DNA of 64,000 bases from Limanda limanda (Eukaryota > Chordata > Actinopteri > Pleuronectiformes > Pleuronectidae), in the NCBI RefSeq assembly GCF_963576545.1, contig NC_083648.1, positions 19,765,654 to 19,829,653 of the forward strand, in the 5' to 3' direction. Within the stretch, counting starts at the first letter, position 1. Each line of letters begins with the position of its first letter. The notes beneath the pieces are model-generated. The model made no database searches and had not been told where the DNA came from. It was given only the letters and a program-made list of their open reading frames with translations. Below, in pieces: positions 37,931 through 49,495 of this stretch. A program made the position numbers and the translations under genes.

Positions 37931-40900
37931 TTTGTTTTACCATTTTTTTTATTAATTTTTTACTGTATCTGAGGACTCATAATCAATGTGGTCAGTTAAA
38001 TCCCAACTTCTTACAAATAAATAGAACTGCTCAGTAACAAAACAAACCAATAATTATTTTACTACTATCAGGGTTTTTACCTTCTAGAGCTTTCCTGGGT
38101 CTGGTTGTAGTTTATTGCTTGGCGCCTATTGTTAGTAACAGTAATAACTGTTTGAGATTGCTGTTGAAGTGACATTCCTGAGATACTTGAGTGTCTTTAA
38201 TATTTTTTATGAGTCTTCGGTCACGAAAACACATGCTTTCAACTACGGATTTGCCTTCACATACCGGCTGCCTTGAGTGTCTTTTGTCCATTTGGAGTGT
38301 TCGTTGTGCACATCCTCAGAAATCAGTACCATCCGAGATGTAATATGCTGAAGACCAGAAGGGGCAGTGTAGAGGCAGTATGGAGAGATTACAGAGTAGA
38401 CAGAGGTGTGTCAGCAGCGTGGACTGTAAATAAAGATGGACAACATGTGCCCACTCGCTCCCACTATTCAGAAATGAAGCAAAAATATTAAATATGAATC
38501 CCACCATCTTGTGCATTAGGAGTCTGAGCACTATAGCGATTGGGTGATGTGGTGTGGTGTGTTAGTGGTGTGTTAGCGAAGTCCTGCTGATACACAAGTT
38601 AGTCTCAGCTGTCAATCATATCTTTATAACTTTTTAGAAAGTTAATGTTTTTATAGCATCAAATAACTCCTGGAGTTACGCTATGTTTATATTGTAGTTT
38701 TAGTTTTTTCTATGGTTTGAGCCCCCTGGAGCGCGCTCCAGAGGAATCCCACAGTAATGTATATATAGGAAACGTTACATTTCCCACACCATGGGATGTC
38801 TAGGCAAGCCCGTAGTTTAAAAGTGAGTATATGTACAACCCCAGGTAGCTAAGCAACTGCTATTATCACGTTTTAATATCATTCACCAGCACTAGCCTTT
38901 AAAATAGTTATAGGACGAAGCTAGTACTCACATGTGTGTTTTTGTAGTGGCAGCCATTAACATGTTTCAACTGAAAGTCTGAGGAAACTGGTAATCTTGT
39001 GTGCAATAATCCTTTAATGAGCTTTTCCCTACATGCGTCACTCAGATGTGGATCCTCAACTGATGTTTGCTCTTGGCAGAAGCTGCCAGGTGTTTCCCAT
39101 TACATGGAAAAGAACAGAGGTCCTTTATCATGAATTTAAACAGTCAAAATTATATTAGCTGGGTAGTTAACCTCCTGATGGCCTTCCTACGCACTTCCAC
39201 CACAAACCCTCTCATTCTGAGTGCTGGCACAAGATCAAAAAGCAAACTGCGAGTTTCGGCATATGTTCTATGAAAACCAGTAGACCAGCTAATGTTATTA
39301 TTTCAGCCTTTGAAGTCATGACCTCCAGGTTAGTGTGTGCGATATATTATTAAATAAATCCTGATTTTTAGCAGATAAGTGCCATTAATATGCAGGTTCG
39401 TGTCCTGAAGGCGCTTGCATGGAGTGTCAGGGATCGAAAGAGTGCCGACATGACAGTTTCCCACTCCAGTCAACTAACTCCCTCAAGTTCAGACCGTTGC
39501 TATGAATAAAGAACTTGCAGCAGAATTTATGTCTTAAGCCTTAATCTTCTGTACGATCTGTATCAAAAACTAGACAGAACTACACAGAAGACCAAAGACG
39601 AAACCCTACCTGACTTGACAGGAGAGAACAGAGAGAAATCTTATCTTGAGACAAACTGAAACCACCTCCAGGTTGACGGCTGTGTGGCTGGATGAGTTAT
39701 GGTGGATGATAAATGCTTGAGGAAAAGGTCCAAGCCCCACAGTGTAGAAAGAGGAGCTCCATCTGTCTGGCCCACCACATCTACATGTGGGTAATAGAGT
39801 ACAGATGGATGGGTAGACAAGCACACTGGATGGATATGCCGAGTTGGTATGTATGAGTGTTTGTATGTATGGAGACGTGTATGTATGGAGACCTTTGATT
39901 AGAGACATCATCTTGTGGCTTTCAGAATTTCATTAAGTATTCACTGTCAATTTCCACAGCCTCTAAAGTAAAACAGAAGCAGGGTCCAGGCCCCCCCCTG
40001 GCCCGGGCCCTGGATCCACACGTGAAATAACCGAAATTGAATGCAGTAAAAATTTAAAAAAAAACTCCTGTGCTGTCTTTTAAATGAGGAATGACCATTT
40101 AATTCACAAGTCAGTGAAGTCATGTTGATTTGGGGACCCAGCAACACTTTTCAGTGAGGGAGGAGGGTTAGAAAAGGGGAAAGGTTATAGGTAGTCTGAA
40201 TTCTTTGGGAGGGCAGGGAGTGTTTTCTTTTCCAAAAGCTACAATATGTTCAGACAAATGTTTCTCAGATGTGTCTCTCACGCCTCACATGTGTGTGTTC
40301 AAACACTGAATGAAGCCTGAACATCCACCTTTGTCTTATATAGTTCACCGATAAGCCACAACATTAAAACAGGTAGGTTAACTGGTTGAAAAATACTAAT
40401 ACTACTAATACTAAAATCATAGTAGAGTGCAAACCTCTGCTAAGGCCCAACAGTGGACTAGAGAAATCACATTCAAATTCACTAGATCTGGATTTGTATT
40501 TGGATGTGAACCAAATTTAACACACTTGTAATCTTTACAGTAATCTAAATATATATATATACAATACAGCCCCCTAAACAATGTCTTATTTATTAGATTA
40601 AAATCCATGAATTATTATTCACTGAGAATCAACAGAAATTAAAAAAAACGCTCTGTTTCATAACATATTAAAGAAAGTGAAAAACAAGTTCCTTGATTTG
40701 CTTCCTGCACCAGATCTAGACCAAAATAGCATTGGTTCTTGCCTGACCCATACCACATCCTCCATCAAGTTTCATGGTAATCCATCCAGGAGTTTTTACG
40801 TAACATAACGTCCTTGTCAGAGGTATTTGAAGCACTAAAATACGTTTTAAATAACACTTTGAATGGTGCGGGGTAGTATCTTTCAAAACAGGCCACAGAT

Positions 40901-42604
40901 GTACACTGATCATCCACAGGACTTAAAAAAATCATCATGTTGCAGCTTATAGGTGTATTAACAGGCATGACAGAGAGGCAGACATGTTGCCAGAGTCTGA
41001 GTGGATCGTGAGGTGGATGGTGAGCTGGGCTACACATGGTGCACAGACTGCATATACAGGTAGCAGGAATGTGCAGGAGGCCATTGGCCTTGTTCATGGA
41101 GCCGGGCTACCTCTCAGTCAGCGCCGCAGAAAGAGAGAAAGATGTAGATGGAGGATGGAGAGGAAGAAAGGAAGGAGAGTAGGGAGCTAGAAGGAAAGTG
41201 AGAAAGTGTCTGCTTGAGCATCTGGAAGCAGTTCTCACTTGTTTTGAACTTTTCTTTCCCTCTGTCTGTCTTCAAGTCACCCAGAGGCATCGCTCGCTTT
41301 CTGTGCGCAGTAGAAAGTTCAAAATGTTTTGAGGCAGATTTAATAACCAATTTCTGAGTTTTAAGTCACAAGATATGATATATCTATATATACAATTTTA
41401 CTGTAGCCGACCTTTGATTTCACTATGACTCTGATCAAATACCGTTTTTCCCCCCTAAAAGGCAGCAAACAATATTACAGGTGGTTCAACACTGCCCCCT
41501 ACAAGAAATAAAGAGAACACAGTAACATATGGTAAAGCTTAAATGTATTATCACTACACACATATTTTCTTGCCATTAAAACAGGTTAATAATTGATACC
41601 TTCTCATACGTCAATGAATTAATTTATTAATATGATAACACAACAGTATATCATAGTCTTTTTATATTACAGCAAATTACATTTATTCAGATAGACTACA
41701 TGGATACAGACAGCGCGAGTACTGTGAGAAACTTAAAGGGTTAATTCATATCTTGTTGAATAATTTTAAAGCACAATGAGTTTACTGGTATTTGACAGAA
41801 ACTTATAGTGAATTTAATGACAACAGGAAAAAGCCAACAATTTAATAATGAGTATAATTGTGAGAAGAAGGCAGTTTGTGAGCTGTGATAAAAACTAAGA
41901 CTACAAATGGTTAAAACCCCACAAAGCCTTTGGGGATGTGACTACAAAATACTCACTATATATTTAAAGCATTCAGGCTTCGGGTAACGTCCTCATGTAT
42001 TATCGTCTTGTGTTTTCAGATGTCAGAGATGAAATTTGATAATTCGGCACTTGAGTGTTGAGTGTTGCAGCAGAAAGGAAATTGCATGACTATAAAAGGC
42101 ATCTTTGAGGCAAATAGAAGTGAAGTGGACAATAAGGATGGCAGAGATGGGTAAAGTTACAAATATAAATTAAGAGGCAGCAGCACCGGCCTCTATGTTT
42201 GGTGCTTTGGCGCTGACATACAAAGAGCGTAAAGCTGCTAAATTTGAATAAATGACTTCGATTTTAATAAATACAATTATGTGATTTCGGCTGCACAAGT
42301 TATATATAAATTACACAAACATTCATTGCACTTCTCTTGTATACTGGATTATATCAGTAAGGAATTTCACAGAGTGTGTCCAACACTGTATGATATGATG
42401 ATGAGTTGGTTTTGGGCCCATGCTGCCAAGACAGCTGACTCTAAGAGTGAAGAGAGAGAAGAAAACAGCCGTGAGATGATAGATAGAAAGAAAGATTTCC
42501 ACAAAGTGATTGAGTGAATCAAGTGGAAGAAAGATGAGTGAGGAGAAAAGTGGAAGTAGACACAGAGGTTAAACAAGGCCTGTACGGGGGTCGGTGAGAG
42601 GAGT
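37931..42604. other. Intergenic stretch (includes anxa13 3' UTR)
   Basis: No gene seen. It holds a second MITE-like copy at about 38422-38640 and a C/G-rich palindromic patch (gcccccccctggcccgggcc) at 39990-40009. TTTATT at 41630-41635, the complement of AATAAA, could end the minus-strand anxa13 transcript. Confidence 0.5.
38422..38640. mobile_element. MITE-like dispersed repeat, copy 2 (partial)
   Basis: Begins gactgtaaataaagatgg and shares agaaatgaagcaaaaat (38470-38486) and cagct-tcaatc with the copy at 9487-9900. Right boundary unclear. Confidence 0.55.
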
Positions 42605-42724
42605 CTAGTGCAGGATCTCAATGAGGAGGCGTTTGAAGTCTCCACCACACTCGGAATCCAGGGCGTCTTTCAGGGTCTCGTCATACTTCTCCAGGTACAT
42701 GTCCTTTACTGTCTCCAGGTCGAT
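42605..42724 (-). CDS. anxa13: anxa13 exon 11 (terminal)
   Basis: Acceptor acccacag; encodes [20 protein letters not shown] through LLIEILH and TAG. Last half of annexin repeat 4. Confidence 0.95.
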   Translation of the reverse strand: MDLETVKDMYLEKYDETLKDALDSECGGDFKRLLIEILH

Positions 42725-45700
42725 CTGTGGGTTAACAACACAACACTGCTGTCACCACAAACACCCTGTCTTCGTCCATTTATGTCTTTAGACTGGATTC
42801 TTTATGGTCCACCATTACTTTCAGTTTCAGAGCACATATTCTTTTAAAATGAATGGCAGGAAACAATAAATCATAACATAAACTGTCAACATTTAAGCAA
42901 CTGTTGACTGATAAAACTCCCTCAACATGTTTTCCATTCCCTATCTGCCCATGTTTAGTAACATAAACTAGAAGATTCAGTTTTTTGGAACTCCATCAGT
43001 GGGACACGTACAATCTGTGACTACCAGCTAGTTTACTTTCATGCTGTAACATTCATTAATCATTTGGAAACCTCATGAATACTGAGCAGTTCCTCAGTTC
43101 GATTAGACATTCAGCGACACAGCAGTACAACACTTGCCTCAGAACGGCCGACAATGAGGCGAATGAGCGTGTCCTCATCAGTGCCGAGTCCCTTCATGGC
43201 AGCATTAAGGCGTCGGGCAAAATACAGCTGTGGGTTCTTGGCGCACCTCACTGTCAACCACACACACACACACACAGAGGCAGATTGTGTTACGACAAGA
43301 ATTAATAACTGGTTTTGCTATGGCTTGTGATTCAGTCCAAAACATACCCAATGTGATGTAGCATTCCTTGAGGGTCCCTGTGGCCTCGGATTCAATGGTG
43401 TCCAAAATGTCTGTCCCCGAAAGCTGAAACAATGAAAATATATCCCATTAAAAACATTATAAAAAAATTAAAAGATAGTGCAAAAGCAGCCTTTTCTTGA
43501 TAGAGGTCAATACTCACAGACTCATAGAACTTAAAGGTGGCCTGAAGCTGAATGTAGTTCCTGTGTGTCAGGATGAAGGTAAAAGTAGACTCGTCTGTGC
43601 CAAACCTTCCTTCTCCAGCCTGTCATGAACACAAACAGGAATATGAATGAATGTATATATATATATATATGTGTGTTCTTAATGTTAGATGTGTCACTTA
43701 AATTGAAATCATTACCAGTTAAACCTATAATAATTTAACTTCCTCGATAAGCTAAGGGGCATGAAGAATTATTCGTTAAATGAATAATTCACTCATTATT
43801 ATTAAAATTTGTTCATACGTTTAGTCATTATTCCAGTCAGTAATAATACGATGCCAAAGCACAGTGAGTAGTTATCACAGCAAAACTAACAAGTACACTA
43901 TAGAACCTAACTAATGACTTCAAAGTCGTGTTAGCACCCCCTTGAGGCTGGAGCTACAAACAGTGTTTCTTTGAGCTAAATTGATTGATTTAATTTATTC
44001 AGTTATTATCCCACACTGTACATCAAGTATAAACACCATAGACAATAAATGTTTAAAACTATAAAAAATATTCAAATTAAGCTTCCCCCCAGATATACAA
44101 AAAAAAAATCATTCACCTATGTTTCCCTCGAAAATTGTTTTGAAAATCACTCTTTTAAATATTAAAAGAGCAAAGAAAAAAAGATACACATTTTTAAATT
44201 CATAACGGTCTTGAAGTTCGGAAGTCAAATTTAATCCTGCAAGTGTTCAACACTCCAGTTCAGAAGCTGGTGGTAATGCACCTAAAAGTTTTTTTTGGCC
44301 AACCACCATAAAAGAACGCCTGTAGACATTTTTCAGTGAAGCCATTTTGACAGAGGTAAACACAGGTGTCAGTGATGACAGTAATCAGGGTTCCATGTGA
44401 TTAGTAACACCTGTGTTTAGTTCATCTCAAAATGGCTGCTGTGAAAAACCTCTCCAGCTATTAAACATTCTGTTAAAGTTCTTCAAGAGGCAGGTGGGCT
44501 GATCAGAAAAAACACTTATAACTGTTGCGGATGAAAATATTTGTTAATCACGTCAGTTTAACAGAGTGAATGATCCACTTAGAGAGAAGCACATCATGAA
44601 GTATTATCTCTGCACGTATTTTTATATTAGTCCTGCCCTACATTTCCACAGAGCGTTCACAGCCCTGTGCAGTAATATAAGCCACATTACTACAAGAACA
44701 AGCTTGGATTCATTCACGCCTCCACAAGAGATTTACAAGAGATTTACAAGTCACCCTGGGCTCACAGGCTCTGACATTTAAATCCAGGATCGCATTACCT
44801 TGCCAACGCCGATGTGATTTAAAAAGGCAAACGGTGAACCAGGGCTTTAATTTGTCAGCACAGATTGAATGTGGGAACTTTACCTCGATCAGAGATGTGG
44901 CGTCCTGTTCGGCTAAATCCTCGTCCACCTCATAGCCTTCATCCCTGCTCGCCTGCGCATACAAACAGGGGCATGGAGAAGATGGGGAGACATTGGGAGG
45001 GAGGGAGGAAGAGCATGGAGGGGCACGTGGAGAGAATGTGAAGAAAAACCTTCAGTGAGTGAAGTCAAGGTCAAAGAGATGGATTACAAAAATAATGGCA
45101 GGCATTAAATGGGATCACAATCATCTGCTCCACATTAATGGGAAGTATTCGAAGGTCGTTAAAGCGGCAGCTCTTTGGATAGACGTCGCTGTACAACATG
45201 AGTCACGCTGTGTTTGTCTTCTCTTCCAGCAGGAAGGAAAAGAGAGGGGAAGCAGAGGAGGGTGGGAGCGCTGGATAGCACATTGGCCAAAAGAACGCCA
45301 AACAATGATGTGATGTGTATTGAATGTCCCAGTGGGCGAATCCCAGCATGAAAACCACGAGAAGTACTGAAGAGCTACAACTGTTCTCTTATAACAAGCC
45401 ATAGAAATGCTATGAGTATGTTTGTTGTTTAAATTAAAAAGGAGCTGCTTACCTGCAGCAGTGACATCAACAGGTTCCTCACATCTCCACTGGTATCATC
45501 CTCGATGTCTGCCTCCAGGTCCCGCTCTTGCACTGTGAAGTACCACCAGAAATACGGTTAAAGTCATTTGTAACGATTTGTACCAAGTGAATATTATTTG
45601 TGGCCAGAATAGGAAAACACAAACTCAAAGTTTGAATCTTAAACAATTGATAGGTCAAGCTAAACATTATATATACCATGTTCTGTATTTGTTCATCAGA

Positions 45701-48079
45701 TAGGCCGCACAGAATATACAGTACACTGAATGTTCGAAAACGACATTAAAATATAAAAAAATGGTCAGATTTTAGGCGGACTATCCTACTCTACAAAATG
45801 ATTCCAGATTTTTTTTTTATTGATTAATTCAGTAAACCTTTTTTGCTTTGCAGTTAAAACATCTTGCCACAAGGGAGTGCTGCAGCCTTTCAGCAGTATT
45901 TCCAAAAGGGATACGCCCAAACATAAAACAAAAATTGTCCAAGTTCCATGGATTCCATGACCACAGTTTCCAATGTGAGAGGAACAACTAAATAATACTC
46001 ATTACAGCATGCGTCAGTGTGGATTATGACTCACCCTGGGCATACGCCTCCTTGTAGCTCACAATGTCCTGTGGGGAAAAGGAAGATGAGATCAGCTCCT
46101 CGCAGTAAAGTTACTTATATTTTTGATTTTAGAAATGGATCACGTGACCATGTGTAGTTTGAGAACGTTCAGCTTGCAGTAACAAATCCACAGAGAATTC
46201 TAACACCTTTTTGCTCAATGTCTGGTTTCGAGGGCCAAATATTGTCGTTTTTGTTCAGTCTCACTGATCTTATCTATTATCTTCATTTTCTGTAATTAAA
46301 CCTCTTATAATCAACTGTGACAGACAAAGCTGGTGAAAATACTGAAGCAGCTCAGGGTCTAAATGCTGCTTCTCCTCCTTTATGCTGCCCCTGAGCAGCC
46401 AGTAAAACATTAATGCAGGATTAACATCTGTTTAACATCAGAAACATGAACAAAAGTGTATTAAAAGACGTGCGAGAGGGGAAGTCATCACACAGGAATG
46501 AAAACAGGCTCTATAATAAGGAAGTGGTGTATCTGATATTTGCACGTCCCTCAGCTGGTGGAGGCAACAGAAGAGAGACCACCTGAGTGGGAGGCCTTTG
46601 GGTGTGTTGGGGGCTCGGATGAGTTTATCACAGTTAAACTGATGAAAATAGCAACACATTGTTTAGCCAACAGTACCACATACTGACAAACCTCATTGGT
46701 GGCCGTGCACAGGATCTCTACCAGCACATCTTCATCCGTACCCGCCCCCTTCATGGCCCTCCTCAGCTCCCTGGCGAAGTAAATGTGAGGAGGCTCCAAC
46801 ATGGCGACGATGGCCTTCTCAAGACTGCCTGTCAGCTCCTTCTTCAGCACCTCCTCCAGCTCCTGAGCCAACACACAGGTGGACACTAAGACAACAGGCC
46901 GCACGCTGCCACATGTGCAGGGAGGAGAGAGAGAGAGGTAGCTACTTACGTCATCATACTTTTCAAAGTAGGCCTGTTTGATCTCCACACGCTGAGCTGC
47001 AGAGCGATAGGCCAGGATTTGGATGATGGCTTCTTCATCAGTGCCTGGAGAGGAGACACCATGAGGGTGGACATCAGAATCATTCAAACACAATAAGAAT
47101 GCTCAACTATTATATTAATATCACACTAGTACCAGACACCTAAAGAGCATTCTACAAATCCTGTGACTAAACCTACACAGGACTTTTATTAAATTGGATG
47201 ACAAGATTGGCAGAAATATATTTGATTACATTTTTATTTTATGTATTGATTTTTTTAAAAGCCTACATTTACAATAAAACATCATCCATTATCTATTCCA
47301 CTTATTCTCTTTAGAATTGACCACCTATATGGTCAATTTAGACTCTTCAGTTACCCAAACCTGAATCTACATGGTCTTTGGACTGAGGGGGGAAGCCCAC
47401 ACAGACACGGGGAGAACTCCACACAGAAAGAACCCGGCCGTACCGGGATTCAAACCAAGATTCAAACCTGGGGAATGTTCTTGATGTGAGGGGACAGTGC
47501 TAACCATCGCCCAACAATAAAACCACTTGATGGAGAATGAGCGTGTTACAGGCAAAAATATGATAAAGCCTTAACCTTTAAATCTGGAGGATAACTCAGT
47601 CTGTGAGCTGCTCCGGAGAATCAAGATTTATCAGTGAGATGCTTCTTTATTAAGAAAATATAAACGACTGCATTAATTGTCACCACTTATTGTGATCAGG
47701 GGGCAACTGGTTGCCTTTAAGAGAAATAGAAAAAGAGGAGAAAGATGATGTGACTGAAGAAAAACGGCGTTTTTCACAACGACTGACGGAGGAATGAGTC
47801 GAACATGCACCTACCTAAACCTTTACAAGCTTGTCTGATCGCCTTGATATCAGCTGTGACATCAAAGTCCTCAAAGGGGACGATGGTGGGCTGGGGGAAT
47901 AAAAAGGGAAAGAAACATTCATATAATGTGACCAAATATGTATAATTCAAAGCAGCAAAATCTAAAATACTCTAATAGTGCAGAATAAAAGTGTTTGCTA
48001 CTGGGGACTGGAAGGGTTTTTGTTTATATATTATCCTGTATAGGAAAAGGGTGCAGCCTGAGTGTCTGCTGAGTCATGG

Positions 48080-48110
<31 letters not shown>

Positions 48111-48589
48111 CCAGCCTCCTCCTCCTCTCCTCACCCACCCTACATTTAACACAATGCGGCCTTATTGATCAGCACTTCTGTGAAATTCCTCTCTGTTGTT
48201 GCTGCTGCTGCTGCCTCATCGGCCTGACATGAGGGATCCCTCCCTCAGCTCCAGTTAACTGCGCCACTTCTGTTCCCTGTACAAACAGATCAAATAGACC
48301 CTGTACAAACAGACCTCACACAATGACTCTGCAGGATGTATGTACAGTGTTAGTTTACACTGGGTGTGTGGTGGATGTGGACTTTCAGTGACATTGCCCC
48401 TGTTGATTATGACATTTCTGATGTTGCATGAAAACTTACAGCACTGTTACAGTACGTGATAAGGAAACGCACCCACCCCACCCATGCAAAACAATTATAC
48501 TCATTCAGAGGGAAATGTTGTTTGACCAGTAGAAGTTTGAATAAACAAATAAATAAACGACAAAGTTTCCTCACCTGAACGTTGCCCAT
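42605..48589 (-). CDS. anxa13: Annexin A13 (anxa13), complete gene
   Basis: Eleven minus-strand coding exons join in frame to 316 residues plus stop, the length I recall for human ANXA13. Annexins bind acidic phospholipids in a calcium-dependent way; A13 is tied to membrane traffic in epithelia and is N-myristoylated. The product starts MGN, the myristoylation consensus. Four annexin repeats are seen: [80 protein letters not shown]. All contain the type II calcium loop G-x-GTD. It ends [13 protein letters not shown], like ANXA13 (GDFRKLLVALLH). The intron after 43138 has a GC donor. The start at 48589 gives MGNVQ and then splices to [11 protein letters not shown]. Confidence 0.95.
43138..43250 (-). 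CDS. anxa13: anxa13 exon 10, followed by GC donor
   Basis: Acceptor ggttgacag, donor GAG before gcaagt instead of gt. Encodes [38 protein letters not shown]. Joining to exon 11 in phase 0 gives RSEIDLETV, matching RAEVDLQGI of human ANXA13, so the GC donor is supported by frame and homology. Confidence 0.93.
43348..43423 (-). CDS. anxa13: anxa13 exon 9
   Basis: Acceptor gtttcag, donor TTG G before gtatgt. Encodes [20 protein letters not shown] then CYITL. Confidence 0.94.
43518..43619 (-). CDS. anxa13: anxa13 exon 8 (start of repeat 3)
   Basis: Acceptor catgacag, donor TCT before gtgagt; 34 codons. Encodes [20 protein letters not shown] and [14 protein letters not shown] with the GxGTD-like calcium loop (GRFGTDE). 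Confidence 0.95.
43620..44883 (-). other. anxa13 intron, no other feature
   Basis: Holds a short (TA)n run at about 43655-43670; AT-rich, no exon seen. Confidence 0.6.
44884..44952 (-). CDS. anxa13: anxa13 exon 7
   Basis: Acceptor atgcgcag, donor GAG before gtaaag; 23 codons. Encodes [20 protein letters not shown] then LIE, the acidic inter-repeat linker. Confidence 0.94.
45453..45532 (-). CDS. anxa13: anxa13 exon 6
   Basis: Acceptor cttcacag, donor CTG CAG before gtaagc. Encodes [20 protein letters not shown] and LLMSLLQ (end of repeat 2), matching the SDVKGDTSGNLKKILVSLLQ segment of the family. Confidence 0.95.
46035..46068 (-). CDS. anxa13: anxa13 exon 5 (34 nt)
   Basis: Acceptor ccccacag, donor CAG G before gtgagt. 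Encodes [11 protein letters not shown] and carries the one-base overhang needed by exon 6. Confidence 0.93.
46692..46862 (-). CDS. anxa13: anxa13 exon 4 (repeats 1-2)
   Basis: Acceptor ttggctcag, donor AAT GAG before gtttgt; 57 codons. Encodes [40 protein letters not shown] and [17 protein letters not shown]. Confidence 0.95.
46950..47044 (-). CDS. anxa13: anxa13 exon 3 (repeat 1)
   Basis: Acceptor ctctccag, donor GAT GAC before gtaagt. Encodes [20 protein letters not shown] and [12 protein letters not shown]. Confidence 0.95.
47280..47510 (-). mobile_element. Dispersed repeat in anxa13 intron 2
   Basis: Strings catggtctttggactgaggg, cccacacagacacggggaga, actccacacagaaagaaccc and gggattcaaacc strongly resemble a very common fish retroelement tail ('atgtctttggactgtgggag ... 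gacacggggagaacatgc ... aactccacacagaaagg'), recalled from memory. Degenerate, non-coding. Strand is uncertain. Confidence 0.6.
47815..47890 (-). CDS. anxa13: anxa13 exon 2
   Basis: Acceptor ttcccccag, donor GGT TTA G before gtaggt. Encodes [20 protein letters not shown] and ACKGL. Using this donor rather than one 5 bases earlier restores ACKGLGTDE. Confidence 0.94.
48082..48111. repeat. (CAG)9-10 microsatellite in anxa13 intron 1
   Basis: About ten CAG units, with a short (CTG/TGC) run 90 bp further on at about 48197-48213. Both are intronic. Confidence 0.93.
48575..48589 (-). CDS. anxa13: anxa13 exon 1 coding part (MGNVQ)
   Basis: ATG GGC AAC GTT CAG followed by gtgagg. The MGN start is the expected N-myristoylation site of annexin A13. 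Confidence 0.9.
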
Positions 48590-48599
48590 GATGCTGCAG

Positions 48600-48830
48600 A
48601 CTTCGGAGTTGTGAGGTGAGACAGATGAGCGCTGAGTGTTGAGTGTTTGGATGCCGTGCCGTGCCGTGCTGTGACTGCAGCTAATGTGTGCCTCTCGTGC
48701 TACGACTCAGCCTTGTCCGGTGCTGCAGCGATGACGTCACTGCTCCCCATTCCCCGAGCAGGATGGAGCAGGGAGCTGGAGGAGGCGGGGCTGCATAGCT
48801 GTCATCACTTTTTTAAGGATACATGTGACC
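48600..48830 (-). promoter_or_regulatory. Probable anxa13 promoter/5' UTR
   Basis: Directly upstream of the minus-strand start. Contains a perfect palindromic CRE (TGACGTCA, 48732-48739), a GC box (ggaggcgggg, 48781-48790) and, further upstream on the minus strand, a TATA-like ttaaaaaa near 48810. Transcription start not determined. Confidence 0.45.
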
Positions 48831-49487
48831 AGGGGTTTAATCAAGCACTGAGCTTGATTGGTTTACAACTTGATTAGATTACAATTTTAAGGTACTTCTA
48901 ATCTATGTTAGTAGTTTAATTTACATACTATTCTACTCTGCTACTTTTTGATTGTGTTACTTTCTAATTACTTAGATTACTAATACAAATTTGCCTGGAG
49001 AACGAGCAGCTCATTAAATGTAAAGCTTTGCAGTAGAACAGTAGATTCTAAAATAAGCTTGACCTCTATGAGCTGAAAAAATTAAATGCTGCTTACTACC
49101 TGAGTGCACCTTTCTACAAATACTTGTATCCTTCACCCAAATGGAATAATCAAAAGGGAGCCTGGAGTTACAAGATATTTTTAAAATGTAGTTTTAATTT
49201 GTATTTTTGTTTTAGTAGAATTACCTCAGTATTCCTCCACCAGTTATACTCCTTGTGCCTTGGGGACACAGACAGAGACAGGATGAGCTTGAATACAAAG
49301 TACATATAGTTACAAAATTAAATGGAGTAATATAAAAAGTGTTTGATATATCACACTGACCTGGTAAAGTAGATGTATAAATAAGATTATCTAGTAAAGT
49401 ACCTATACATTATACTTAAACACAAGTATTGGAGCTACATTCCATGACTGTTAGATAAAAAAATACCATTCAGAGTATGAATTGTTT
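48831..49487. other. Intergenic, nothing recognised
   Basis: AT-rich, no gene or clear repeat. The hAT-type element begins right after this stretch. Confidence 0.5.
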
Positions 49488-49495
49488 TGGTTTAC

